Assembly (NCBI GenBank): GCA_963830715.1
Contig: CAWHNS010000007.1
Span: forward strand, 186,001-250,000
DNA: 64,000 nt
Direction of reading: 5' to 3'
Origin: CAVVMA01 sp963830715
Lineage (GTDB): Bacteria > Desulfobacterota > Binatia > Binatales > Binataceae
The notes beneath the pieces were generated by a model. The model was given only the letters and a program-made list of their open reading frames with translations, searched no databases and had not been told where the DNA came from. This document shows positions 35,689-45,419 of the stretch, one piece after another (position 1 is the first letter of the stretch; each line of letters opens with the position of its first letter). The position numbers and the translations under genes were made by a program.

Positions 35689-36273
35689 GTGAAGACCCTC
35701 TACATCGGCGCGATCTGTTGCCTGGCGATCGTTGCGAGTGTGGCGCGAAGTCCGGCGCAATCAGCGCCCGCGCAGATCGGCTCGACCGCGCGCGCCACTC
35801 CGACCGCGACGCCTATGCCGATCGCATTGCCTAGTCTTGCGATGGAGGGGGAAGGAGAGATCGCGCCGACTTCTCAGAGTCCTTGTTCGGGCACAACCTG
35901 CACCGGCACCCTCACAGCAACGCTTTCCGGCCGGCCATTCGGAAAAGCGGGCCTTACCCTGAACCTCTCCGCCGGCACTGCCACCGATAGTTTCACGAAC
36001 TGCAACCAACTCGTCGGCAGCGGCACGATCAACGGCGACGCTTTCTCAGTCTTTCTGGTTGGGGAGATTTGCAGGCCAAATCCCGGCGTCGGATACCTCC
36101 TTTCCGGGACGGTGCAGATATTCTCCGCCAGCTCGCCGAACGAGATCGCCGCGGCCGGCTCGATCGCCGCATTTGGTGGAACCAACATTCCGCCACACGG
36201 CCCGATACCTTCGAGCCAGAGCGTGGTCAGCATCGTCGGCGGCACCGCCAAGATACCCGTGCTGCTTCCGTGA
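35689..36273 (+). CDS. Secreted protein of unknown function
   Basis: A 194-residue exported protein starting at GTG. Signal peptide (LYIGAICCLAIVASVARSPAQ), then a short Thr-Pro-Ala linker and a beta-rich section with four Cys: CSGTTCTGTL, SFTNCNQLVG and GEICRPNPG, which could form two disulfides. It follows the TonB receptor by 80 bases on the same strand, so it may serve with it at the cell surface. No family recognised. Confidence 0.6.
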   Translation: MKTLYIGAICCLAIVASVARSPAQSAPAQIGSTARATPTATPMPIALPSLAMEGEGEIAPTSQSPCSGTTCTGTLTATLSGRPFGKAGLTLNLSAGTATDSFTNCNQLVGSGTINGDAFSVFLVGEICRPNPGVGYLLSGTVQIFSASSPNEIAAAGSIAAFGGTNIPPHGPIPSSQSVVSIVGGTAKIPVLLP

Positions 36274-36350
36274 TTGATGCCGAACTAGCGCGGCCCGGCA
36301 TAGCTGCCTCTGCCTATGACAACTGACGACGGCCTCGTTGGACTTCGGAA

Positions 36351-37400
36351 CTACCGGGCAGTGCGGCGCGAGTCGAAATCCTGCGCGACGCGCTCATCGT
36401 TTCGGTTGAGTTCCTCGGTGTCGATTTCGCCGAAAGCCAGAATGCCCATGCTGGCATAGGCGCGGCGGATCTTGGGTCCCCATAGTCCGATGTCCTTGAC
36501 CGTGGGAACGATCCGGCTGAAGAGGTTGGATCGGAAAGTGCGCATTCCTTCCGAGTTGTCGATGTAGTTGACGCACTGTTCGACCGGCAGCCCAACGGTC
36601 TCCCAGACCTCCTCGGAACGGAAACGATCCCGCATCAGGTAACACGCCTCGACTGTGAACTCCTCGCGTTCGTCGCGCTCGGCCTGGGTCAGTTGCGGAT
36701 AGTAGTCGCGCAGCGTCAGCCGCCCGAACGCCACGTGGCGCGCCTCGTCCTGCATCACGTAGGCGTTCACCGACGCCGCCAGCGAATTCCTGGCCTGGTC
36801 GCGAATTCCGGCGAAAGCCGCCAGCGCCAGCCCCTCGATCAGGACCTGCATCCCAAGGTAGGTCATGTCCCATCGCGCATCGCGCAGAACGTCGTTCAGC
36901 AGCCGCTTCAGCGTCGGCGTAATCGGGTAGGCGAGATCGAACTTCTCGTGCAGCAGCCGCGCGTAGGCCTCGACGTGCCGCGCCTCGTCCATCACTTGCG
37001 TGGCCGCGTAAAACTTCGCATCGATGTTGGGCACCTGCTGGACGATCTTGGCGGTGCAGATCAGCGCACCCTGCTCGCCGTGCAGGAATTGCGAGAGCTG
37101 CCAGGATTGCAGATGGCGCCGCAGATTGGCTTTCTCCTTGTTGGTCAGCCGGTTCCAGACGTCGGAGCCGAAGATCGAGACGCTCTCGTCCGGCAACTCC
37201 TGCGGATTCTCGGGATCGAGGTTCTGGGACCAGTCGATTCGACTGGTCGCGTTCCATTGCATGTTCTTGCCCTTCTCGTAGAGCTTGCGCAGCGAGTCGA
37301 CTCCGTCCTCGTACTCCCACTTGAAGGTGGTATCGAAGCCGCCGGGGATTTTCCATTCGTCGCGCTCGACCGGGCGCGCATATCTTTGCTGGGTGCTCAT
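36351..37400 (-). CDS. Ferritin-like diiron oxygenase family protein
   Basis: A 349-residue helical protein with two ExxH repeats typical of carboxylate-bridged diiron enzymes: Glu109 (HGEQGAL), Glu139 and His142 (MDEARHVE), Glu189 (LIEGLAL), Glu219 and His222 (QDEARHVA). The spacing is that of R2-like and AurF-like oxygenases. Possible reactions include N-oxygenation or hydrocarbon hydroxylation. No reductase is adjacent. It stands alone between a secreted protein and a membrane glycosyltransferase-like gene. Confidence 0.85.
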   Translation of the reverse strand: MSTQQRYARPVERDEWKIPGGFDTTFKWEYEDGVDSLRKLYEKGKNMQWNATSRIDWSQNLDPENPQELPDESVSIFGSDVWNRLTNKEKANLRRHLQSWQLSQFLHGEQGALICTAKIVQQVPNIDAKFYAATQVMDEARHVEAYARLLHEKFDLAYPITPTLKRLLNDVLRDARWDMTYLGMQVLIEGLALAAFAGIRDQARNSLAASVNAYVMQDEARHVAFGRLTLRDYYPQLTQAERDEREEFTVEACYLMRDRFRSEEVWETVGLPVEQCVNYIDNSEGMRTFRSNLFSRIVPTVKDIGLWGPKIRRAYASMGILAFGEIDTEELNRNDERVAQDFDSRRTAR

Positions 37401-37460
37401 AAGTGCGCTCCTATGCTTGTGGGACTATGAAGCTTCCGTTATCGCAATATCCGCCCTGCT

Positions 37461-39689
37461 TCAACCCCGGTCCAATCGCGCGCCACGGACGACCAACGCG
37501 CCGACGCAGGTAAGGAGGGTCAGCGCGGCGCCGGCCAGGAACGGATAACTTCGGTATACCAGCTCCAGATGATGCGTTCCGGCGCTCAGGCGGACCCCGA
37601 TCAAACCGCCCTCGGAGAACACTTCGCCATCGCCTTCAGCCAGGCGCCAGTTTGGATTGTAGTTCTGATTCACCACCATCACATTCGCCGTCGGCGTATT
37701 CACGTCATAGCCCAACGCGTTCGGCGTCCATCGGCGAAGCGTCACCGAACCCGGACGCAGCAGGAATTGTTCGCCGCGATAGCCGGGCTGGTTGAAACCG
37801 ACGACGTTCCTGTTTTCGAGGTCGGAGAAGTCCATGCCCTCGTTGCAAAAGACGGAACCCATATTGGAAATCGCAGTCCCGACCATCTCCCAGGGGGAGC
37901 CGTAGAACTGCCTGAACTGCGGAGACCACGATGCGCCCGGGGGCAGACGATCGAGCCTCGCACCGCTGAGCGCCTCGCCGAACGCAGCAGGTGGATCGGA
38001 CTCCGCGATCGGGTCGAGGTTGGGCCGGTTCACCATCCATGCATCCAGGATTGCCGCACCCAGCAGCACCGAACCCAGAATTCCTCCGAGCGGCTTCCAA
38101 CTCCGCGCCAGGACGTCGGCGCCGAATCCGGCTATTACCCCGACAGGAAGAGTGACGGCCATCAGCGAGCGGCTCGGGACGCGCTCTGACGACATCAGGG
38201 GCAGATGATGAAGCAGCGCCCACGGGTACCACGGCGCCGGGCTCCCGATCGCCATCGCAAAGAACAACGCGGCCGCCAACAGCCACGGCAAGCTGCGCCG
38301 CGGCCGAGACCACAATCCGAGCGCTGCAAGGCCCACCGCCGCCGGGCTCAGGTAACTGCCCAACTCGAAGAAGCCCCAATTACCGCCGGCCAGTGGACGG
38401 CCCGCCGCGAAGCGGTCCCAAAACTGGTCGCGGGTAAAGATACTGGTCAGCAGCACGCCGACCGGGTTGTACTCCAGATCGGCGATCGGGCGGGGATGAA
38501 GCCGCATCAGAAACAAGCACGGCAGCAGTTTGATCGCTCCGAAGCCTATCGAGAATATCCCGAGAATGACTATCCCTTTGATTGCACGAAGGTTCCTTCT
38601 GACTACCGTCGAATAGATCGCGAGTAGCGACGCGAAGAATACTGCTCTTGTGCATTGGTAGGCGCCGCCCTCGCCGAATGTGATAGCAATCAGCAAACCA
38701 GCCGCTATCCAGGGCAATATACTTTCTTGCTCCGTGCCCACCCATACCAGCATCACGATCCAGGGGAGATATGCAGCGGGGAGATATTCCAGATGTCCAA
38801 CTGCGATATGCAGATAGAACCACGAGCTTGCGGGGAAAATTGAGGCGCAAGTCAATCTGCCCAGTAGATCCATGCCCAGGCGCCTCGCGAGCATATAGCC
38901 GCCCGCCCACGTGATCGCGAGATGGACCGGGATTTGCAAGTTGAGCCCTGTGAATGGACCGAAGATGAGCTGGAGGGCGACCAGCGGCGTGACGAACAGC
39001 GACAACGGATGGGCCAGCAAAGGCATGCCGCCGCATCGATAGGGACTCCAGAGTGGAAGCTGGTGAAAGTGGGTAATCGAGTAGAATGCCGCCCAGTCGG
39101 GTTGGAGGTGCTCGGCCCAATCGTCCACGAGGCCGATTCTCGACAGCCGGCCAAGGATTGGATAGCTGAAGGCCGCCGCGAAGCATCCCGCGCCGGCGCC
39201 GACCAATAGCGTTTCGCGCAACTTTATTGCCGCAGGCGCGACCGCAGTCGGTTCCGCTTTCCGCACGGAGTCCTTCAGAGCCGCGATCGTCGAAGGCACG
39301 CTGTCCAGCCACGCACGGCTCGACTCCAGGGCCTCGCGTGCGAAGCCGCGCGCACCCAACAGTCCCATCGCCAGAGTCGCGACGGCGACGACCAACGCCA
39401 TCGCCAACTCGAGGATATCCAGCGCCCGCTCGCCCAGGATCTGGACAGGCGACGCCTTGTGCATTTCGATCGTAGCCGCCGGCGCGGCTGGCATCGTCGC
39501 GGCAGGATTTTGTCCCGGCGCCCGTGCAGGGGATGCCGCGGCGACCGGGCCGCTGGCGCGCGCCCGGCCGCTGACGCAAGCTGCGAAGAGCGCCGGCAAA
39601 AGAATGGCCGCGCAAATGATCGGGGCCAGCGCCGATCCGTTGGCGCGAAAAGTGCGGGCTTCCCGGCTACTAATGGTTCCCCTAATCAC
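37461..39689 (-). CDS. YfhO-like polytopic membrane protein
   Basis: About 742 residues with a dozen hydrophobic helices and a C-terminal soluble part ending VFSEGGLIGVRLSAGTHHLELVYRS, the sandwich seen at the end of YfhO-type proteins, which glycosylate lipoteichoic acid or other lipids. The external loop after the early helices contains DDWAEHLQPDWAAFY (acidic pair) and LWSPYRCGGMPLLAHP, as in GT-C enzymes. I use the GTG at 39687-39689; the open frame to 39809 adds an implausible start. Divergent from the gene at 40153. Confidence 0.75.
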   Translation of the reverse strand: MIRGTISSREARTFRANGSALAPIICAAILLPALFAACVSGRARASGPVAAASPARAPGQNPAATMPAAPAATIEMHKASPVQILGERALDILELAMALVVAVATLAMGLLGARGFAREALESSRAWLDSVPSTIAALKDSVRKAEPTAVAPAAIKLRETLLVGAGAGCFAAAFSYPILGRLSRIGLVDDWAEHLQPDWAAFYSITHFHQLPLWSPYRCGGMPLLAHPLSLFVTPLVALQLIFGPFTGLNLQIPVHLAITWAGGYMLARRLGMDLLGRLTCASIFPASSWFYLHIAVGHLEYLPAAYLPWIVMLVWVGTEQESILPWIAAGLLIAITFGEGGAYQCTRAVFFASLLAIYSTVVRRNLRAIKGIVILGIFSIGFGAIKLLPCLFLMRLHPRPIADLEYNPVGVLLTSIFTRDQFWDRFAAGRPLAGGNWGFFELGSYLSPAAVGLAALGLWSRPRRSLPWLLAAALFFAMAIGSPAPWYPWALLHHLPLMSSERVPSRSLMAVTLPVGVIAGFGADVLARSWKPLGGILGSVLLGAAILDAWMVNRPNLDPIAESDPPAAFGEALSGARLDRLPPGASWSPQFRQFYGSPWEMVGTAISNMGSVFCNEGMDFSDLENRNVVGFNQPGYRGEQFLLRPGSVTLRRWTPNALGYDVNTPTANVMVVNQNYNPNWRLAEGDGEVFSEGGLIGVRLSAGTHHLELVYRSYPFLAGAALTLLTCVGALVVRGARLDRG

Positions 39690-40152
39690 GATGCTACCAT
39701 CCTGATTCGCGGGTGCATGGTCAACAAACTGTGCGCCGTGCGATGCGGGGACGGTCCGAATGCCGACGCCCCGGCGGCGTATATCGCCGGCACGGTTGCA
39801 GCGCCGCAAGCCGCCGAAACCCGCCGCGCGACTGCGTATGCCACGGCTTCGCCGTCGCCCTCATATATAGTGAGCGGAAATTTCACCGCCGCCCCCTTAG
39901 CGCGGCATAGACGAACAGTGCGGCGTGTTGCACGTACGTCTGCGCAGCCGGGTAGATCGCGAAATGCGGGTTCTAGTCGTCTTCAAAGCCGAGCGCCGAA
40001 TAGAGCATGTACTCTTTATCCGGACGAAAGGTTCCGGGAGTGCCGAAGTCGGTGGCGGTGAATCTCAACCAGGCTGCGACGAGAGTCAGCCGCCCCAGCG
40101 CGACGAGCCTCACTCTCATCGCGAGATCCGCGCCATCAGACTGAGTCCATCC
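39690..40152. other. Divergent intergenic region
   Basis: About 460 bases between two divergent membrane-protein genes. Both flanking reading frames extend into it but without signal peptide or family support. It contains GCATATATAGTG-like AT-rich stretches near 39860-39875 that could be part of a promoter. No RNA gene seen. Confidence 0.45.
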
Positions 40153-43147
40153 GTGTCCAAACCGGTCGCAATCATCGCATTTGCCGCGTTGTTTGCGATC
40201 TGCGCCGCTATCGCGCGGCCCGCCGATGCGGCGCGCAACCCCGTTCTCAATGGCGATCTAACCAGCGGTTCGGGCGATTCGCCTGATAGCTGGCATCCGG
40301 TGGCATGGCAGAGCGGACCCGAATTCACCGCGTTCCGATGGCTACACGCGCCGGGCGCGCCCGCCGAACTCCTGGTCTCCAGCGCCAGGCCCAATGATGC
40401 CTACTGGGAACAGACGGCGCATCTCGGCGCGGGATGGTATCACTTCACCGCTGAACTCCGGGCCGAAGGAGTCCCTGAAGACAACATCGGTGCGAGTCTG
40501 TGCCTTGTCGATGACGCGATCGCCTCTGCGGAGCTGCACGGAACCACCGATTGGCAAACTGTAGGATTTTACCTCAAAGTGGGCGCGCCCGCCGACATCA
40601 GGCTGGCCTGCCGGCTTGGAGGATTCGGCAGCCTGAACACCGGCAAGGTCTCCTGCCGCAATTTCAAGGCGGCGATGATCGCGGCGCCGCCGGCTGACGC
40701 GGACTTCACATTCGACCTCGAACTGATCCGCAAAGAGGCGGCGGCCTCCGGGCCGCCTGAGGCTGAAACCGGCGCCGAGGAACCTCCGGCAGCAAGCGCG
40801 ACGCCCGCCATAATCCTCATCGCAATCGCAGCGCTCGTCGTGGCCGGACTGTTCGGGGGGTGGCGGCTGTTGCGAGAGGCGATAAAAAGGCTGGGTACCG
40901 CCGCGCAGACAATCTTTGTCTCTCGCCCACCGGCAGAGAATACGCGCTCCGCCCTGTCCAGCGCCGGATCACGATCCGTACCGCATCCCGCACCGGAGAT
41001 TCCGGAGCTCGCCGAGGCTTCGGGGCATCCGCCGACGAACTACCTGGCGATGCTCGCCGTCGCCGCTGCGATCGCCCTCGAAGTCCTGCTCGCGATCCGC
41101 CGACTGGATCGCACGCCCTACGCGGTCGATTTCACACTGGCGTTCGCGGGGTTGAGGAGCGTGCTTGCGACGACGGCGATCGCAGCGCTCAAGCTGTGGT
41201 CGATTTGGGCGCTCAGCGCCGCGATCGTCGCCGGACTGCTGTTGCAGATCGATCCGCAGATGGAGCTCGTGGATGCAGCCCTGGCGGGCGCGGGTGGCGT
41301 ATGGGTGATTGGCTACCTGCTCGGACAGACGCTCGGTCCCATGGGACTGTTCCGCCCAATCACGATCTGGCTCCTGATCGCCGCCGGCGCCGTCCAGATA
41401 TGGCGCAAGCCGCCCAAGCTCCAGCCGAAGCCTCTTACGTCGGGGCAGAAGCTCGCGCTGCTGGCGCTGGGCCTCCTGTCGGTCGGGATGCTCCCGATGG
41501 AACTCGGCTCGCCGGTAGCGCCGTACATGGACGTCCTGACCTATCCGGCATCAGTGCAGCGGATTCTCTCATTCGGCGTTTATCTGCCGTTCGACAATGA
41601 TGCCTACGGATGCTGGGGCGCGCGCGCCCAGACACCCGGCTTCGAACTCTTCCTGGCGATGCTCGCGGAGGCCAGTCAAGTGAAGCTGGGTGTGCTGGCG
41701 CAGAGCGGCATTATGCTTCCGATGGGCGCGCTCATGATCTTCGGCGCTTATCGCCTGGGGCTGACCCTGGCCGGCGACACCGCCGGAGGGATGGCCGCGC
41801 TGCTGCTGTTCTTCACGGTCACTTTTCGGCGGATGGCCGGGATGCGCGGGACGGCGGTTGACTTCGCGTTGCTCGCTCTTGGCCTCGCATTCTTCCTCGA
41901 CCGTCGCCGCAGCCGGACGCTGATTGCGATGGGCGCTCTGATGCTTGGTACTTCGGTTGCGGTACATGCGATCGACGGAGGCTTTGCGATGATGCTCGCG
42001 GGAGCGGGCACGCTGCTGTGGCTGGCGAATTGCGATACGAAGCGCTTCGCGGCGAGCGTGTTGTGCCTGGCCGGCGCGACCATGTTCGCGCTGCCCGAAT
42101 TCGCGATCGGGCTTACCCATCCGGTCCGCTACCCGCTTCTGCCGTTGAGCCAGCTTGCCGGCATCGACCTGATCCTGATCGCGGTGTGGAGGCTGGGCGG
42201 TAGGGCGGAGGAGAGTTCGCGAGTCGTCGTGTGGATCGGCAGATCGCTGGTCGCGTTGCTGGTGGCGTCCATATTTTATCTGCACGCGACTGTTCCGGAT
42301 TCAATCTTCGAGCAGCTGATGACCCAGTTTCCGCTTCTGTTTCTGTTCGCGATCGGCGGGCTCGTCATCTGGGCCGTCCTTGACGATTCGCCCGCGACCT
42401 CGAACGGGGCGGCGATCATTGCGTTCGCGCTGCTGATTGGAGGGGCAAACGAGGTTCTCGGATTCGCTGGCCGCCGGGCACGGGAGCGAAGTCGTTCGTT
42501 CGGGAGTGATCGACATCGCGTACAAACTTGAGGAGTACTGGTGCCCGTATTTTCTGATTTTCCCGGCCGCGATTCCTTTCGCGATGCTCTACGAGGCGAA
42601 AGCGCGCACGCGGCCGCTGGTAGTGCTCGCGCTGCTCAGTATCCTCATTTATCCGTGGCATCCGTGGCAGGAGGTCAGCTACGACTACACCGAACATTCG
42701 ATCGTGGAGGAATGGGGTATCGATCTGGGTACCGCCGCGCGCGGCTTCTGGGTGGAATCGCACGACGGCCGCTGGACGATGACGCCTGCCGATTTCGCGT
42801 TGGTGGACTTTCTGCGCGGCGAGCAGGCGAGCGGCCGCATAACCACCGCCACGCACGTCCTTCACATCGCGCACGACGCGATCGTGATGGGCGACTTCAA
42901 TCGATTCGCGGTCTTCACCGGTATCGACGACGATCCGATGGTTTACGAAATCGACCCCGGTGACATCGGATGGTTCGCGGGAAGCAGGCTTCGGAAGATC
43001 TCGGAGCTGCCGCAGGCACTGGCCGAGCGCCCAGCCTACATCCTGGAGCAGGTCAGCCCGCCCGCATGGATGAAGGAACCGCCCGACGGCTACGCTGAAG
43101 TCTTCCATCGCGGGGCGCTGCGGCTCTTTCGCCGCGATGAAAAGTAG
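40153..43147 (+). CDS. Jelly-roll domain fused to a polytopic membrane protein (frameshifted)
   Basis: About 998 residues when joined. From the GTG at 40153: signal peptide (VAIIAFAALFAICAAIA), a jelly-roll-like domain matching the secreted protein at 29259 (NPVLNGDLTSGSGDSPDSWH, GWYHFTAELRAEGV, GTTDWQTVGFYLKVG, ACRLGGFGSLNTGK), a Pro/Ala linker, a membrane helix, then about ten helices resembling GT-C or mannosyltransferase proteins. The frame breaks near 42440; the second frame continues from GQTRFSDSLAAGHG to 43147 with a soluble end. So a carbohydrate-binding-like domain is tied to a membrane transferase-like body. The function is inferred. Confidence 0.7.
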
Positions 43148-43237
43148 CATCGCTCCGCGTAGATTCTTCGCCTTCGCCGTGCAATGCGCCGCGGTTTGCG
43201 ATATCTGTGGCGCAATCTCTCCGATTGGAGGCTTGCG

Positions 43238-44029
43238 ATGACAACCGCGACGGGACGCCTGGCCGGCAAAATCGCTCTGATCGTCGGTGGCGGCGCCGAC
43301 GGGCCGCCCAGGGAAGGCGAAAAAATCTCGATTGGCAACGGCCGCGCCACCGCGATCCAATGCGCGCGCGAGGGCGCGAAAGTAGTGGCCGCCGATCGTT
43401 CGCTGCCGCTGGCCAAAGAGACCGCCGATTTCATTCGCGGCGAGGGCGGACTGGCCGAGGCGGTCGAGGCCGACGTGAGCAATGAGCAGGCGTGCCGCGC
43501 CGCCGTCCAGGCGGCAGTCGGCTTCTTCGGCGCGCTTCATCTGCTGGTCAACAATGTCGGAATCGCGATCGGCGGGCGGCTGACCGAAACTACCACCGAT
43601 CAATTCGACAAGATGGTGCAGGTCAATCTGCGCAGCCATTTCCTGACGATGCGGTACGCGGTGCCCGAGATCGCCAAGGCCGGCGGCGGCGCGATCGTCA
43701 ACGTCTCGTCACTCGCGGCGCTCAGGAGCAATCGGATGGTCTCCTACGAGGCGACCAAGGCGGCGTTGCTGGGACTCTCGCGATCGGCGGCGATGTCGCA
43801 CGCGCGCGACAATATCCGCGTCAACACGATCCTGCCCGGACTGATAAACTCCTCGATGGTCAGGCGGCTCACGGGCGACCGCGAGTCGCAGGTAGCACCG
43901 CGGATTCCGATGCGCCGCCAGGGGACGCCGTGGGAGATCGCAAAGGCGATCGTGTTTCTGCTTTCCGAGGACGCCTCGTATATCACCGGCACCGAGCTGG
44001 TCGTCAACGGCGGGCTCAGCGCGAGTTGA
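43238..44029 (+). CDS. Short-chain dehydrogenase/reductase with extended glycine loop
   Basis: A 263-residue Rossmann-fold oxidoreductase. Catalytic Tyr-xxx-Lys as SYEATKAA with the preceding Ser in NVSSLAAL; NNVGIAIGG and the closing TELVVNGG are normal. The cofactor loop is unusual: instead of TGxxxGxG it has IVGGGADGPPREGEKISIGNGRATAI, an insert of about 12 residues before the GNGRA helix. The ATG at 43238 has GGAGG 8 bases upstream. It precedes the selenoprotein gene by 65 bases on the same strand, so both may be in one operon. Confidence 0.88.
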   Translation: MTTATGRLAGKIALIVGGGADGPPREGEKISIGNGRATAIQCAREGAKVVAADRSLPLAKETADFIRGEGGLAEAVEADVSNEQACRAAVQAAVGFFGALHLLVNNVGIAIGGRLTETTTDQFDKMVQVNLRSHFLTMRYAVPEIAKAGGGAIVNVSSLAALRSNRMVSYEATKAALLGLSRSAAMSHARDNIRVNTILPGLINSSMVRRLTGDRESQVAPRIPMRRQGTPWEIAKAIVFLLSEDASYITGTELVVNGGLSAS

Positions 44030-44094
44030 GCCGAGACAAAGACTGCGGATAGAATCAGCGGGCCGCGCGAAGGCCCCCCCCGGGCAACAAGCCT

Positions 44095-44943
44095 ATGCCA
44101 ATCGCATACATTCCGAGGACGCGCGAACTCTACGGCAGCTATTCCGCCTATCGATGGGTAGTGAACCAGACGGTTCCCTGGACGCCGCTTTCCAAGCCAC
44201 TCGCTCGATGCAAGCTCGCGCTGATGAGCTCGGGCGGTATCATCTACCGCGACCAGCCGCGCTTCCATCGCGAGGACGCCTCGTACCGGCGAATTCCCAA
44301 AGATGCGCCGCCGTGCGACCTCTACGTATGGCACTTCGGCTACCCGACCGCCGACGCCGAGGCCGACGCGAACTGCGTATTTCCACTCGAGCGCCTGCGC
44401 GAACTTGAGCGGCAAGGCGTAATCGGCGAGCTCTCGGACCCGGCGTTCAGCTTCATGGGCGGAATCTACTCGGCGCGGAAAGTTCGCGACGAGTTGGCGC
44501 CGAAAATCATCGAGGAGTTGCGCTCCGCGCAAGTCGAGGCCTTTTACCTGGTGCCCGCTTGACCCGTATGCCATCAGTCCGTTGGACTGATAGCGAGAGC
44601 GGTCGAGGAGGCGGGCATTCCGACGCTCACGATGACCTCCGCGATGGACATCACGCGGGCCGTGAAGCCGCCGCGCTCGGTGTTCGTGGACTTCCCGCTC
44701 GGCCATCAGACCGGCAAGCCGCAAGAGCCCGATCTCCAGCGGCGGATCGTGCTCGACGCGATGCGCGCGTTCGAGACCATCACGCGGCCCGGCGAAATCG
44801 TCGAGTTGCCGTACGTGTGGGATGCCGACGATCGCTCGTGGGAGGAACGCGATTACACGCCAGGCTTCATGCCCGAGCGCCCGAGCCGCGAAGCCGCCGA
44901 CGCGGAAGAAGCAGCGCGCATCGCCAGGTATCGAAAAGAGTAG
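44095..44943 (+). CDS. GrdB/PrdB-family selenoprotein with in-frame UGA (Sec156)
   Basis: A 282-residue protein of the glycine/sarcosine/betaine/D-proline reductase component B family if TGA at 44560-44562 is read as selenocysteine. Before it: IPRTRELYGSYSAYRWV, LMSSGGIIYRDQPRF, CVFPLERLRELERQG and FSFMGGIYSARKV. After it, in the same frame, PVCHQSVGLIARAVEEAGIP, which is the conserved redox segment of the family (Sec-Pro-Val-Cys-His). So the active pair is Sec156 and Cys159. A perfect hairpin follows the UGA at the distance bacterial SECIS elements need. A tRNA-Sec gene lies at 25366-25461. Without readthrough the product would end before its redox motif. Full GrdB systems are larger; no GrdA or PrdA partner is seen here, so the reaction is open. 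Confidence 0.88.
44560..44594 (+). promoter_or_regulatory. SECIS-like hairpin after in-frame UGA
   Basis: UGA at 44560-44562, ten bases, then ATCAGTCC (44573-44580), loop GTT, and GGACTGAT (44584-44591): a perfect 8-bp stem that extends by C-G and G-C pairs after one C-A mismatch. The loop starts with G followed by U and begins 18 bases after the UGA. Published bacterial SECIS models ask for a loop of 3-14 bases with an early G, 16-37 bases from the UGA. All are met. Confidence 0.8.
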
Positions 44944-44995
44944 GTACATCTCCAGACAGACCCGTCACCGTCGATAGCCGATAGAGGAGGAAGTC

Positions 44996-45394
44996 ATGGA
45001 TATATTCCCTGGTGCGCACTGGGTAGCGCTCGTCACCGTTCTCGCGCTGATTGAGTACTCAGTGTTGGGTGTGATGGTTGGGCGGGCGCGAGGCAAGTAC
45101 GGGATTGAGGCGCCCGCGACGACCGGCAATCCGATTTTCGAGCGTCAGTTCAGGGTCCATCAGAACACGCTCGAGTCGCTGATCGTATTCCTGCCCGCGA
45201 TGTGGCTGTTCGGGATCCTTCTCAGCATGAGACTGGCGGCGCTGCTGGGACTGGTATTCGTCGTGGGGCGAGTGATTTATGTACGCGGGTATGTGGAAGA
45301 CCCGACCAAGCGCGGACCGGGCGCGGGGGTGACTTTTGGCGTCAACGCGATCCTGATACTTGGAAGCCTCATCGGCGTTTTCGTCCACTGGTAG
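44996..45394 (+). CDS. MAPEG family membrane protein
   Basis: A 132-residue four-helix membrane protein of the eicosanoid/glutathione metabolism family. Seen: ERQFRVHQNTLESLIVFLPAMW, the conserved Glu/Asn segment, and GRVIYVRGYVEDPTKRGPG in the loop. A GAGGAGG ribosome site lies 6 bases before the ATG. It starts 52 bases after the selenoprotein and may be cotranscribed; MAPEG proteins use thiols, which would suit a redox neighbourhood (inference). Confidence 0.85.
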   Translation: MDIFPGAHWVALVTVLALIEYSVLGVMVGRARGKYGIEAPATTGNPIFERQFRVHQNTLESLIVFLPAMWLFGILLSMRLAALLGLVFVVGRVIYVRGYVEDPTKRGPGAGVTFGVNAILILGSLIGVFVHW

Positions 45395-45419
45395 GACGGA
45401 GGGCCGCGTTAATGCGATC

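Noticed and set aside
40153..42531. Protein ending at 42531 as a complete membrane protein
   Set aside because: The following frame continues with sequence that fits the end of the same protein, so the stop follows a frameshift.
42416..43639. 407-codon minus-strand frame spanning two plus-strand genes
   Set aside because: It covers the end of the membrane protein and the SDR, both well supported on the plus strand.
44040..44094. GGGCC...GGCCC stem before the selenoprotein as a terminator
   Set aside because: Short stem without a T-run, within a likely operon.
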